A stretch of DNA of 64,000 nt from Paulownia fortunei (taxonomy: Eukaryota > Streptophyta > Magnoliopsida > Lamiales > Paulowniaceae), in contig CM033113.1 in NCBI GenBank assembly GCA_019321725.1, forward strand, positions 10,540,001 to 10,604,000, written 5' to 3'. This document shows, one piece after another, positions 40,232 through 52,140 of the stretch. A program made the position numbers and the translations under genes. Below the pieces are notes generated by a model, which was given only the letters and a program-made list of their open reading frames with translations, did no database searches and was not told where the DNA came from. The stretch's first letter is position 1; every line of letters starts with the position of its first letter.

Positions 40232-42238
40232 ATGGGGAAGTCATGTTCAAAACCTCTCTTTCCCCTTCACCTGTCCCTCCAAACTAAATATACCTGCTCT
40301 TTCTCTACAGCCACCACCACCAAAACCCAACCAGACTCTTTCATTGCCTTGTGCACCCAAGGCCACCTCAAGCAAGCCTTCACTACCCACTTCTCGCTTA
40401 TCTTGTCAGACCCACCTCTCCTCTCCCACCTCCTCAAAGCATGCGTCGAACGCTGCTCTCTTTCGCTGGCCCGACAGCTCCACTCCATCATCATCACCGG
40501 CGGTTGGTCAGAGCTCAAGTTCGTATCCAACCACCTGGTGAACGGTTATGCGAAATTAGGCCGTTTGGAAACTGCTCTCAAGGTGTTTGATAAAATGCCC
40601 GAAAGAAATGTCATGTCCTATAACATCTTAATTGGAGGATACATACAGAATGGCCAATTGGGTGCTGCAATCGAGATTTTTAAGGAAATGGGTAAGAGGA
40701 ATTCGGCCACGTGGAATGCAGTCATCGCGGGGTTGATCAAGTTTGAGTTTAATGAGGAGGGATTGAGGTTGTTTGCAAAAATGCATGCCGATGGGTTTTT
40801 ACCTGATGTTTATACACTCGGGAGTGTGTTGAGAGGATGTGCCGGATTGAAGGATTTGATCAAGGGAAAACAGGTTCATGGTTACGTGATGAGATCGGGG
40901 TTGGAGTTTGATTTGGTTGTTGGAAGTTCAATGGCGCATATGTATATGAGGTGTGGTTGCTTGAGCGAGGGTGAGAGAGTGATTCAGTCAATACCAGTTC
41001 ATAATATTGTTGCTTGTAATACACTTATTGCTGGGAGAGTGCAAAATGGGTGTGCCACGGGTGCATTGGATCATTACTACATGATGAAAATGGCCGGATT
41101 CCGGCCTGATAAAATCACTTTTGTCAGTGTAATCAGTTCATGTTCTGAACTGTCGACTCTTGGTCAAGGGCAGCAGATTCATGCTGAGGTGGTAAAAGCT
41201 GGGGCAATATCAGTTGCTGCTGTTATTAGTTCGCTAATTAGTATGTATTCGCGGTGTGGCTGCTTAGATGATGCTGTAAAAGTCTTTGGGGAGAGGGAAG
41301 GAGCTGAAGATGATCTTGTTTTGTGGAGTTCGATGATTGCTGCTTATGGGTTCCATGGAAGAGGAGAGGCGGCCATTGAGCTCTTTAACAGGATGGAGCA
41401 TGATGGACTGGAAGCCAATGAAGTCACTTTCTTAAGCTTGCTCTATTCTTGTAGTCACTGCGGATTGAAAGATAAGGGACTTGAATTTTTCAATCTGATG
41501 GTAAAAAAGTATGGATTGGAACCTGAGGTAAAACACTATACCTGTGTGGTTGATCTCCTGGGGAGAGCAGGCCGTCTGGAGGAAGCAGAAGGTTTTATTA
41601 GATCCATGCCTGTCGAGCCCGACACTATTACATGGAAAACTTTGCTATCAGCTTGTAAAATTCATAAAAATGCAGACATGGCTAAAAGAATAGCCGAGGA
41701 GATTTTAAAAATTGATCCTCATGATTCAGCTTCTTATGTGCTCCTTTCAAATACCCAAGCCTCTGCTAAAAGATGGCAGGACGTTTTAGAGGTTAGGAAA
41801 AAAATGAGGGAAAGGATGGTCAAGAAAGAGCCAGGGATAAGCTGGTTCGAACTGAAAAATCAGATTCACCATTTCATAATGGGTGATAAATCTCATCCTC
41901 AATCAGAAGAGATTGACTCATACTTGAAAGAACTGACAGCCGAACTGAGATCACATGGTTATGTGCCCGATATAGGTGCTGCAATGCATGATATGGATTT
42001 GGAGGAAAAGGAATATAACTTGGTACACCACAGTGAAAAACTGGCTGTTGCCTTTGCTCTGATGAACACGCCAGATGGTGTTCCAATTAGGATAATGAAG
42101 AATTTGCGTGTCTGTGACGATTGTCATGCTGCTATGAAGTATATATCTCTGGGTAAAAACCGAGAAATCATTGTACGGGATTCTAGTAGGTTTCATCATT
42201 TCAAAAATGGGCATTGTTCTTGTGGAGATTACTGGTGA
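40232..42238 (+). CDS. Pentatricopeptide repeat protein, PLS-E-DYW class, 668 aa
   Basis: The gene is intronless, as is usual for this family. The first in-frame ATG is at 40232. The N-terminus (CSFSTATTT, Arg-poor, Ser/Thr-rich) fits an organelle presequence. About ten PPR motifs of P, L and S length run from about residue 60 to 480 (for example YNILIGGYIQNGQLGAAIEIF, split here by family register, and VVDLLGRAGRLEEAE). The E/E+ segment and the PG box HGYVPD come next. The DYW cytidine-deaminase domain has the active-site HSE (600-602), the CDDCH zinc motif (628-632) and the terminal residues DYW. Such proteins bind one or a few organelle RNAs and convert specific C to U. It resembles the Arabidopsis At2g41080-type protein from memory, unconfirmed. 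All deaminase residues are present, so it is predicted to be catalytically competent. Confidence 0.95.
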   Translation: MGKSCSKPLFPLHLSLQTKYTCSFSTATTTKTQPDSFIALCTQGHLKQAFTTHFSLILSDPPLLSHLLKACVERCSLSLARQLHSIIITGGWSELKFVSNHLVNGYAKLGRLETALKVFDKMPERNVMSYNILIGGYIQNGQLGAAIEIFKEMGKRNSATWNAVIAGLIKFEFNEEGLRLFAKMHADGFLPDVYTLGSVLRGCAGLKDLIKGKQVHGYVMRSGLEFDLVVGSSMAHMYMRCGCLSEGERVIQSIPVHNIVACNTLIAGRVQNGCATGALDHYYMMKMAGFRPDKITFVSVISSCSELSTLGQGQQIHAEVVKAGAISVAAVISSLISMYSRCGCLDDAVKVFGEREGAEDDLVLWSSMIAAYGFHGRGEAAIELFNRMEHDGLEANEVTFLSLLYSCSHCGLKDKGLEFFNLMVKKYGLEPEVKHYTCVVDLLGRAGRLEEAEGFIRSMPVEPDTITWKTLLSACKIHKNADMAKRIAEEILKIDPHDSASYVLLSNTQASAKRWQDVLEVRKKMRERMVKKEPGISWFELKNQIHHFIMGDKSHPQSEEIDSYLKELTAELRSHGYVPDIGAAMHDMDLEEKEYNLVHHSEKLAVAFALMNTPDGVPIRIMKNLRVCDDCHAAMKYISLGKNREIIVRDSSRFHHFKNGHCSCGDYW

Positions 42239-45007
42239 GGTGAGTAACTGAGTTACTCAAGTAGATGCTCCTAATTACCTGCCCTGTATCTGATTAATTT
42301 AGTCTTCCTTAATTGTGTCCTGTAACTTTAGGCTATAGCTAAATTCTTTGACAGATGGTAAGTTACTTTATTTATATAGTACAGCATGGTTCCAAACATT
42401 ACTGACGTTTTGTCATGAAATTCTTTATCTTAGTTTCTACTGGAAGCCCCAAATCACTTTTCATTTGTAGCAATGGTGTTTTTACGTTCACAGTACACAC
42501 ATTGCGTGATCTTACAAGAATAGCATGAACTTGTAGTCCACATTCATATTTGGTAGTACGGATTCATTTGTAGCAATAGTGTTTTTACGTTCACAGACAC
42601 AGATTGCATGATCTTACAAGAATAGCATGAACTTGTAGTCCACATTCATATTTGGTAGTACGTATTTACGATTTGGTACTTGTGAGAACGTGGAGCATGG
42701 CACATGGCAAGGCCAGAACATACCAAATTAGAATTTTGAATATTATTATAATTCATGCATGACTTATTTCCAAAATCCAATCGAAGTAATTGGGATTTAC
42801 ATATTAAGCCTATTCAAGTTAATAGTAGCATCTGTATCATAAAGTTTTCAAGATGTAATAATGATATAGTCAGCATCATATCTTTTTTAGCATGCGAACT
42901 TCATCAGCATTATCAAAATTTAGTTTGGCGTTGGTTCATTGTAGTTATATCCTTAACAGAAACGGGGAACTGGATCTGGGAAAGCAGTATTGCAATGTTT
43001 TATCTTGTCAGAATAAGATTCCAAGATTCTGGAATGTAACAGGAAGATCATGATTACTCATAATTTCAGAGGAGCTGGAGGTTAGGTCTTTTGGCAAATG
43101 GACGATGCGATCATCACCAAGGTCGAAATCTGATGGAGGTATTCCTTGGCTAGATAGGCTAGGAATATCAAATTTTAGATATTAGACTTGGTTTTGATGT
43201 CTGATGTAAGGGCGTAAGATTTTAGGTCGCCTCCCTCCTCTCATGTACAAATTCATAAACTAACAGGAATCCATATTAGAACCACTAAGCACCAATGGCC
43301 ATTGACGCATTAAACACAAAACTACTTCCTCGACTTGAATTCTGTAGCCCAACTGGTTTGTAGTACATCTGAAGTAGAAGGTGTCATTCTATTTCCACAG
43401 GTATCATTAGAACAAAAATTAAACTATGCGATAGTTAATCCGTGTAACTTGACCAGTTGCAAAAGTATGTTTCAGAACCCTACTTAGTTCCTTTAGCAAA
43501 CTTCCTCACTTGGATATGCATCGATCACTTTCCATGGAATGTACGCCAGTCATATGGCAAGTATATTTCATTTTCATAAAATATGCATCATCCATATGAC
43601 AAGTATAGTTCAATGTAGTTGGCTTGGATTCAACCGAACTCAACTAGGTACTATCATACACAAGGACCCTCAGCCATTCTTTGCACAAAAACTGGAGGAA
43701 ATACATAGCATGGCCAAGAAAGCGAATAACACAGGAAGAGATCACTACGGAGGAAACCACACATGCTTGTGCATTAGCCATTGATTTATGTAACATCACA
43801 AGTTGAATGATTTCCCAGTCTCAATTTCACCCCTCAATCCATGTCAAAGAACAGGACAAATATACCAATAATCACTAGAACCCTGTAACCTGAACAGTGC
43901 TTCACAATTGCACCCAAAAAAAAAAAAATGGAGCCATGGAATTGCGCAGTTCAAATGAATTGTGAAAGAACTATGCACAAATATATGTCATCCTTGGATA
44001 TTCACATTTAGCAGTCAAGTCAATAATACCTCATTGAACTCGAACAAAGAAAATTGTACCTAAAAGCAACTGAACATGTTCCACCAAAGTCAACACCACC
44101 ACCTCAGAATATCTAGATAACACATATAGAATCCCCTATATAAGCGACCAGGTCTGAAAGAATGAAATGGTAGGAACTAGTCTAATTACTGAATGAAACA
44201 AGGTAACAATCGAAATATCCAGAATTAAACAAAATCAAGGTAAAAAGTTTATCACTCGTCACATTCGACAGGAGCATCCATCTGTCAAAGAAATTATTGC
44301 ATTATCCAGCCCATATTCACATTACTTTAGTCGGGAATGCCCCAAGGGAACCAATGAACAAAGAAAAAGCAGCCCATACCAACCTGTACAGGGGAACTGA
44401 GCAAAGTGAACTGTGCCAAACTACAAGTTTCTGGCCACAAACTCCACTTTCCATAATCAACCACTCTAAGGACCATTTTGACCATGATACATCTTCTTTC
44501 CTCAAAGGATGAGTCAAGCATCAACTTAGAAAAATACTTCAAGAACTTGAAAGCACAGTAAACAATTACAGCCTCAGCCAAACTCATTTCCTCTGGATAT
44601 TATACTCCTTTTTGTTGCAGAAAAAGATGATACCAAAAGTTCAGTCAGTCAGATCAACTCATTGCCTTTGTCTCCTTCAAATCAGATCATCAAAGTTGTC
44701 CAGATTAATGCATATGGCCCATCCTCAGAAACAGCATCACTTAAATGGTCCTTAGTAATGCACATGCAAAATGAGCTCTCAACTTGTTCCAAACTTCCAT
44801 TTTGTCCTATAGAATCTCACTATAAGTTCAACGCAAACTTCACCAGGAAATGGCCTAAAGGCTAATGAGCAAGGACGAGATAAGAATAGGAGAAAAAAGA
44901 AAATTACATCATTTCCATTCTCTAGTACCTAAAACCTAACATCCATACAAGCAAAGATACCATTAGCCGATCTCAGGGTGCTCCCTATTCAGAGAACTAG
45001 GCAAAAT
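42239..45007. other. Intergenic between the convergent PPR and TPS genes
   Basis: The 3' regions of both genes face each other here. A tandem duplication lies at 42460-42662. Short open frames at 42755-43039, 43539-43784 and 44297-44865 show no family motif. Positions 44880-45007 are the likely TPS 3' UTR. Confidence 0.5.
42460..42662. repeat. Tandem duplication of about 100 bp, two copies
   Basis: Copy 1 (42460-42562) and copy 2 (42563-42662) both run from TTCATTTGTAGCAATRGTG to TATTTGGTAGTACG with only a few differences. The duplication is recent and lies about 220 bp after the PPR stop, so it may lie in its 3' UTR. Confidence 0.9.
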
Positions 45008-48000
45008 TCAAATAAAAGAAGAAACATGACCAATTTTTCTTGGGGAGCCATCAGCTTCCTCATCGGATGAGGCTGGAGAATCAGTAGCTTCAGCAAGAGA
45101 CTCGAGCATTGCTACCACTTCAGATGAGTCATCCAAATAATACTTAGCTTTGCTTGGTTTTTGCCCGACCGTGCAGGCAAATACTTCAGTATTGTAAGAA
45201 AGAATCCGCCTAGACACTGCAGTACCAATTAGTTCAAACATATCCTCATCAGATCTGTCATCACCAATGCAGAGCACAAAATCAGCCTGTTTCCCATTCT
45301 CTGTCATTGATGTAAAAATCTTTTCTGCAACTATGCCTTTGCTAACACCCTGCATTAAAAAGTATTGACGTCCTTAATCTCACGTTCAGAATGTTTTGTT
45401 GAAACATACGCCAACACAACAATATATAAAAAGATAATATCCAAGTAGAACTTTGACTCTTTAAAAATTTGAGATGCGGAAAATAAATATTGATAATTTA
45501 AGAGTGGAACTAATTAAGAAAAAGAGAAGGAGCTGAAAAACAATGAAAGAGCAAAAAAGCAGTGGCCTTATTAACACATGCCTGAGGCTTGACTTCTACA
45601 ATAAACTGCCCGCTCTTCACAGCAACAGGTTCATTTGCTAAAACACTCTCTAAATGATCCAACATTTCCTTCGCCTGAGAAAAACCAAATCCAGGGTCTG
45701 CATCATGATAATGCCAAACTAAAGCACTTTCCTTTCTCTCAATCCCTGAACCATCGGTAGCCTCAGTATATGATTTCATAACAGGTTCTGCCATCTGCAT
45801 CCAACCAAATTCAGAACTCTGGCCGTGTGTGTCCCATTCTTCATGTTGTGGCCACCTGCAAAATTTCACTCCATAATGTAAAAAATCATTGAAGTAGAAC
45901 TGACAAAGAAAGGTACTGAAGGAATGGGACCATCTGATTGCATCATAACATGCACAGATGGAATTCACCTATGCTACCTACCATTGCACACAACTCCTCG
46001 AAGAATGAAAACCAAAAAATAATGAAGATAGAGAGAGACCCGAACAAGAAAGTGGATGATGATCCACCAGGCAAACATTGAACCACTACTAAAACAAACA
46101 CAACAAAAACAATCATCCAGTATAAAAATAGTAGTCATGATTGTCCGTGATACTGAAACAAACTTCAGGAAATTGCACAATGCAAACCCACAGGAATATT
46201 TTGACATATGCCTCAATTTTTATAAACAAAGAATTAGAAGTATATATATAAAAGAGAAGTAGACAAAACAACACCACCACCACCACAAAAAGAGAAGGAA
46301 AAAAAAAAAGAAGAAGAAGAAGCACAGCATGAAAGTCTATGTCAAAAACAGCAGCATCAAGCTATTGGCAACAATGTCTCCACGTCAATGTGCTTGGTAG
46401 CAACTAACTCGGTTACAAACTGTATTGGATGCTGCCCCTACAGAAAACTAACCCCATCCAAGGTGCTTTGCCAAATATTTCCTCCACATGAAGATGTGGC
46501 TCAAGTCTTCTTCTTCGTTTAACAAATGCACCATAAGGCATGTTTAATCTACATTCAAGATAAAAATTCTTGGGTTTTCTACGCTTCTCTCCAAGTATCC
46601 TATATAATCTCCACTAACATTGAAATAAACATTATCTTACTCACCATCAAACTTATGCTACGAAACGACGTGAATCATCAGAAAAAAGCAATTGAAAATA
46701 CTACAGAATACTTGGGAGAGTAACTAAATGAGACTTGAAATACCAGAATACTAGATCTTAAGATCCACTAGCTACTTATTGGAAAATTCATTCCAATATC
46801 AGCCAAAACAGAAAATACTTAATAATAAGACATAAAAACTGAGTTTCAAAGGCCAGTGGCAAACATGTCACTTTACTGCTACCAATTGAAACCATAATAA
46901 CCATCACTAGGCCTTATTTAAATGATTTTTTAAATTTATGGGGCGATTACAGTGAGTTTTTCATCAGCAAAGACTTCCTACAAAGTCCAATGTTATCTGA
47001 CAAGCAAGGACCATTATAAATATTCAATACCTATTTGATAGTTTATAAAGTAATTAATTCCAATTTAGATGATTTAAAAGAAATAATCACAAAAGTTGAA
47101 TTTCTAAATAGAAGTTATCTACGAAATACTACTGGTTAATGGTTAATGATTCAACTGATAATTTACTAGATTTCATCTAGTCATTATGGTAATCTCATGC
47201 CCGTAGTGACCCTAGTCAGGAGTAAACAGTTATCTAGATCTTTCACACACTCATTACAGCATCTACCTGGCAATAAAATAGCTAAAATTAATGAGGCAGA
47301 CAAATGAGGTACATACCTTAAAAAGTAGCCATGTTCTGCAGCAAGTCCCAGCTTCTTGCAAGGAAGAAACCACCTGCTTAAGCTGTCCTTCCCTCTTCCA
47401 CTCACCATAAAAACTAAGTTTTTGGGATCTGCACATAGACTGTTCAAGAGAGAGAGAACTTGGGCACTTGGAGTCTTAATAATTAAATTCTGAGGCATCA
47501 ACGTGCCATCATAATCCAACAGTATAGCCCTGCTTCTGGCCCTACAGTAAGCAGCCACAATATCATCTATGGAAAGCTTTCTAAAATTAGGATCCAGTGC
47601 CACTACCCGAAACCCAAAGCCAAGACCAATGCCCCAGCACCTTTTCCTGAAATGATCGGCACAAGTTCTTTCCATATCTTGTAAGAAGCTTCTAGACCAA
47701 AAAGCTACATCATGGGTGCTAACATAACGGTAGTGCTTCTCATGTCGCAACTCCTTCTCTGATTCAGCCATTGATATGGACTCATTCATCGCCTCAGCAG
47801 TTGATTCGACATTCCAAGGATTAACACGAATTGCGCCACTTAGGGAAGGAGAGCACCCAATGAATTCAGACACCACTAGCATGCTCTTCTTAGGTCCACT
47901 CACATCGGACCCTGTTTCTGCACCAGATAGTCCTTGTCTGCAAATAATGTATTCGTAAGGAGTCAGGTTCATCCCATCCCTCACTGCTGTCACCACAACA

Positions 48001-49304
48001 CTTTCAGCAATGCTGTAATAAGCCATTCTTTCACTGATTGATACGGGACGGTGAATAAAAACTATAGGTTCATATCCAGGTCTCCCAAATTCCATATTAA
48101 TTCTCTTGCAGCTCTCTTCTATTTCAGCCTGTATTTCCTCCAAATCTATTCCTTTTCCTCTAGCAGGATTTGCAATCTGCACCAGCACAGCCCTTCCCTG
48201 CCAATTTGGATGCTGCTTGAGCATGTGCTCCATAGCTAAAACTTTCAGGTTGATACCTTTGAATATGTCCATATCGTCAACTCCAAGCAACACTGTCTTA
48301 CCTTCAAACTGCCGCTTTAGCTCCTCAACCTTCAGCTCTTTATCTGCCTGTCTAATCACCGACTCAATATGGCCCATATGTATCCCAACTGGCATAATCT
48401 TTATTCCTACCGTCCTTCCATAGTATTCCAACCCTATGTATCCCCTTTTTGACTGATATTCTAAGCCCAACATTCGACTGCAACAGGAGAGGAAATGCCT
48501 TGCATAATCAAAGGTGTGAAAACCAATGAGGTCAGAGTTGAGTAGGGCCTTGAGGATTTCTTCTCTGACAGGAAGTGACCTGTATATCTCAGATGAAGGA
48601 AATGGACTGTGAAGGAAAAAACCCATTCTTAAGCGGACAAAGCGCCTCCTCAAAAATGTGGGTAAAACCATCAAATGATAATCATGAATCCAAACAAAAT
48701 CGTCCTCAGGATTAAGTACCTCAATAACTTTTTGTGAGAACATCTTATTGACAGATACATATGCTTCCCACATGGACCGATCAAATCTACCTCCATGATC
48801 AGCTGAAAATGGTAACATGTAATGAAAAAGTGGCCATAACTGCTTCTTGCAAAAGCCATGATAATACTTTGCCAAAAGATTAGGTGGCAAAAAGGCAGGG
48901 ACGCATTTAAATTTCTCCAAAAGATTATTGGCTACATCATCCTGCTCGATTGGATCAACATCAACAGGTAACGACCCAACATACAGTACTTCCATGTCCT
49001 CTGGCAAGCCATCCTTAACCCGTAAAAGCAAAGAATCCTCATTCCAACTAAAACTCCAACCCTTATTGTCTGGCCTTCGTTTTGCTTTCAACGGCAGAAG
49101 GTTTGAGACAATGATCATACGATCACCAGCTACTGAAGATGGGTTTTCAGATGTAACACTATTAGCTTGCTCATCATCTAGCTCAACAATATTCCCTGGG
49201 ACTGTCATTACCCTGGGGAAACGCTTCCGCTCCTTCTCCCTACCCATTACTGGGAAATTCCCAGATGCTAAATCCAAAAGATTTGTATAAGATCTTGACA
49301 TCAT
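45008..49304 (-). CDS. Class II trehalose-6-phosphate synthase-like protein (TPS7-like), 867 aa
   Basis: The exons on the minus strand are 49304-47317, 45855-45582 and 45349-45008, a three-exon structure typical of class II TPS genes. The start MMSRSYTNLLDLASG is the family N-terminus. The glycosyltransferase-20 domain spans about 60-545 (WIHDYHLMVLP, GFFLHSPFPSSEIYR, VTAVRDGMNL). The phosphatase-like domain spans about 590-835 with LDYDGTL (Asp597), MVSGRG and GDDRSDEDMF (about 783). Class I enzymes make trehalose-6-phosphate, but class II members mostly lack measurable synthase activity and act as regulators, including of the SnRK1 kinase. Here the N-terminal substrate loop reads SNLLPLK, losing the arginine of SNRLP in active enzymes, while the phosphatase motifs remain. 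The N-terminus resembles TPS7 most. Intron 2 has a GC donor. Confidence 0.95.
45350..45581 (-). other. GC-AG intron (TPS intron 2)
   Basis: On the coding strand the exon ends CCTCAG and the intron begins GCATGT. The acceptor is AATGCAG before GGTGTTAGC. Only this pair keeps the conserved VKPQ/GVSKG junction in frame. The next GT, four bases on, would shift the frame. Confidence 0.85.
45856..47316 (-). other. TPS intron 1 (1461 bp)
   Basis: The donor is AAG|GTATGT and the acceptor TTTTGCAG|GTGGCC. The interior shows an AAG/CAC-rich patch at 46275-46325 and no other gene or transposon. Confidence 0.8.
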
Positions 49305-49417
49305 CTTCGCAAATTTTTCCTTCCGTCTCTCCTCAAAAAGCAAAGTAAATCTTTTTCTCAAATCTCACGACCCCAAATCCCAGTTCTTTCTCTTCAAATA
49401 AGTCTCTTTCCAATTAC

Positions 49418-49735
49418 CTGCAATAAAGAAAAACCATTTATTCATATTTAATAACTATAAACGAATACCTGAATCCCAGACATCAATCCAAGAACAGAAT
49501 CCCTCGTTTGAATCAAAGAACACAAAATGTCGTGAAAACAAGAGAAAACCAAAATCAATTAATCAAACAGAAATTACTGCACAGAAACTCCAACAGGAAC
49601 TCATCTAAGCCAATCCCAGAAAATAAAATTTCCAGAAAATCAAAACACAAAATTCTACAGAAGCCCTAATTTTCACGAAATTCCAATCTGACGCGCGTAC
49701 CAAAAGGGAAGCAGAAATTGAGGATTGAAGCTGAC
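49418..49735 (-). other. Putative 5'-UTR intron of the TPS-like gene
   Basis: On the minus strand, CGCAGAG|GTCAGC opens and TTTATTGCAG|GTAATTGG closes a 318-bp intron ahead of the start codon. The untranslated first exon would end at 49736 and start near 49830. Confidence 0.6.
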
Positions 49736-50870
49736 CTCTGCGATTGAATTGAGCTAAAATTGTTTCTTTTGAGGAAAAAGAGTCAAACTTCAGCCAAGAA
49801 TTGAGAATGGGATTCTAGGGTTTGACGCAAACAAAAAAAAATGATTAATCTAGGGTTTGGTATACGTAATTTTGTATAAAATGAATCGACGATCGCCTAC
49901 AAGAAGTCATGGATATGAATATTCAAGAGAATAAATATTTAATTATTTTTATTAGGTAAATTGGATAAAATAATATTGTTTAGGAAACAAAACGTGCCAA
50001 CAAATAAAAGCATCACTAAACTCACCCAGTGGGCTATAGCTCACAACTCACAAGCCAATTATTCATGGAAATTATAAAATAAATAAATAAATAACTCAAG
50101 AGCCAATTATGAGAGGAAATTTTTGGCACATTAATTAATAATAAAGGGGGAGAGCAAGTTTTCATGTAAATTGAAGAAACTGTACAAGAAAAAAAATAGT
50201 GCGGTGCCTTACTTGATAATAAGAACTTCTGTGTGATATTTTTCTTTGAAAAAACGTAAAATCTTAAATTTTTAATATTGTTTCTGTATGATTTAGATGC
50301 TTATTATAAGAATATCATATCATTTTTTTTATACACAATTAAAAAATGACATTTGTTTGCAGTAGTTTTAGAAATTTGCCTTCGATATTAATATTAATCT
50401 AAGAACAATAAAAATATAATTGTATCGTATAAAAGAGATAATGATATAATAAAAATTATCTTCGACGTATTAAAATTATCAATCAATGATTATCGATTGA
50501 TACAAAGCGACGAGAACACAGATAATATCCTTTAAAAAGATAACGATATAATAAATTATAATATTATCAATTATGTTTTTATATAAATAATGAATGTTCA
50601 TAAATTCATTTGAATAAATTGATGATACACTTCTTAAAAATAATGATTATGTGATCTAGGAATTACACAACAAATCAACTTAAAAATATCTTTGAATTCA
50701 TACAATAATTCTCTCTCTTTTTATTTTTAAGAAAAGTGATGAATTACATTATTCATTTTATAGTATTTAAAAATTAATTCAATATAATTAATAGCTCTAA
50801 ATCAACCATATAACTTAATAAGAAGTTGCTATTAAATTAGATAAATATTCATATAGGTGATAGGAAATAA

Positions 50871-51220
50871 ACGAATCAAGTCGACACGAACAGATTACTG
50901 TTCAAGTTTATTTGAATGTTTATCGAGTTTCAAAAATTATATTTGTACTTGGTTTGATTATTAATCGATTTGAGTTTAAACGAGTTTTAATCAAGTCGAA
51001 CCCAAATCGACATCGAGTAGTTTGATACCTTTACATATATTTTGTCATTTTTATACTAATCGAGTCTAATTTGAGTCGAGCTCCAAATCTTATCAAATGA
51101 AAAAAATATATTTGAACTTAGTTTGTTATGTTTAACGAATTAAATTTGAACGAGCTTTTAACGATCGATTTTAAATTGAGTATCGTATAATTTAATATAT
51201 TTTTTAGTCCTAATAAGTGA
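50871..51220. repeat. Dispersed repeat copy (TCGAGTTT/AACGAGTTTTAA type)
   Basis: The motif order TTTATCGAGTTTCAAAAATT, GGTTTGATTATTAATCGA, AAACGAGTTTTAATCAAGTCGA, then ATCGAGTCTAATTTGAGTCG is shared with 52141-52485. Weaker copies are at 1915-2240 and 59202-59400. No protein is encoded. Probably a fragment of an old high-copy transposon. Confidence 0.65.
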
Positions 51221-51893
51221 AAATAATGAACTTAAATCGAAAATCTCTTTTTAATTGAAAAATCTTACCATCAACAATTTGTCACATGTCCAACCAATTT
51301 GACTATGGTGGGATAGAAAGAGTTTACTAATTTAGTAAAACAAAAGTGAACTTAATCTATTCCATGTTTCAATTTAGAAATATAACTAAGAATTTCTAAG
51401 CTTGGATTGGTTTATCATATTTCTAATAACAAAAATATCACTTTGAATAATTCATAGAGATTTGATTTGTGTGAATTTATATGTATTTTAACCATAAATT
51501 AATATTTTTCAAGTATTATATTATTGTATATTCATAATTTTGACTAAATGCCATATACAGGTATAAAATGTTATTTTATTAAACTTGTGTGATCGACTAT
51601 TAAAATAATTTATATTTTTTATTTTGTGAAACAAAAATCAAAAGTTTTTTCCATAGCATGCTAACTAATTGATAATTGTTGTATTCTACTTTGGTCAAAA
51701 AAGACAATTACTATATATTATTGCTTAAAGAACACATATTATATGACTAATTTTCTTACATGAATTTCTTAGGTAGGTGTGAATACAATCTTTCCTTTTT
51801 AGTTGGGGGTGCGTGAGTGAGGGTATCATTGCCCTAAAAAGAAAGAGGATAAGGTTTTAGCCAGCCGACTTTGGAACAGACCCAGCTGGCAGG

Positions 51894-52060
51894 ATGCTGT
51901 GTATAACCACGTGCCAGGCACGTTTACACTGGGAGGGGGACACGTGTACCTTTGATTGGGCTGACGACAGCGCGTCAACCCAAATCCACACGTTTACCTG
52001 GGCCTATTGCATCACTGCTGATGGGGCTTCGAGTTGGGCCCTGATTTCGGTGCCTATGGA
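51894..52060. promoter_or_regulatory. Cluster of G-box/ACGT and site II motifs
   Basis: CACGTG occurs at 51908-51913 and 51941-51946, with extra ACGT cores in GGCACGTTT (about 51917) and CACACGTTT (about 51987). TGGGCT/TGGGCC site II-type motifs occur near 51957, 51999 and 52033. The block is GC-rich in an AT-rich gap. G-boxes bind bZIP/bHLH factors, and close pairs of ACGT elements can act in abscisic-acid response. No transcription unit is recognised nearby; a 77-codon open frame (51894-52127) overlaps but has no family motif. Confidence 0.4.
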
Positions 52061-52140
52061 CTTTGGGTCCAAAGGAACAAACAACCAAGTACTATTTCTA
52101 ATTAGCGGACTAAAGGTCCACTTTTGATGCATATTTGGAG

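Noticed and set aside
44297..44865. Overlapping frames on both strands downstream of the TPS gene
   Set aside because: No domain, no homologous codon pattern and mutually overlapping frames. The likely context is TPS 3' flank.
46050..46325. Open frames inside TPS intron 1
   Set aside because: Low-complexity AAG/CAC sequence inside a well-supported intron. No motif.
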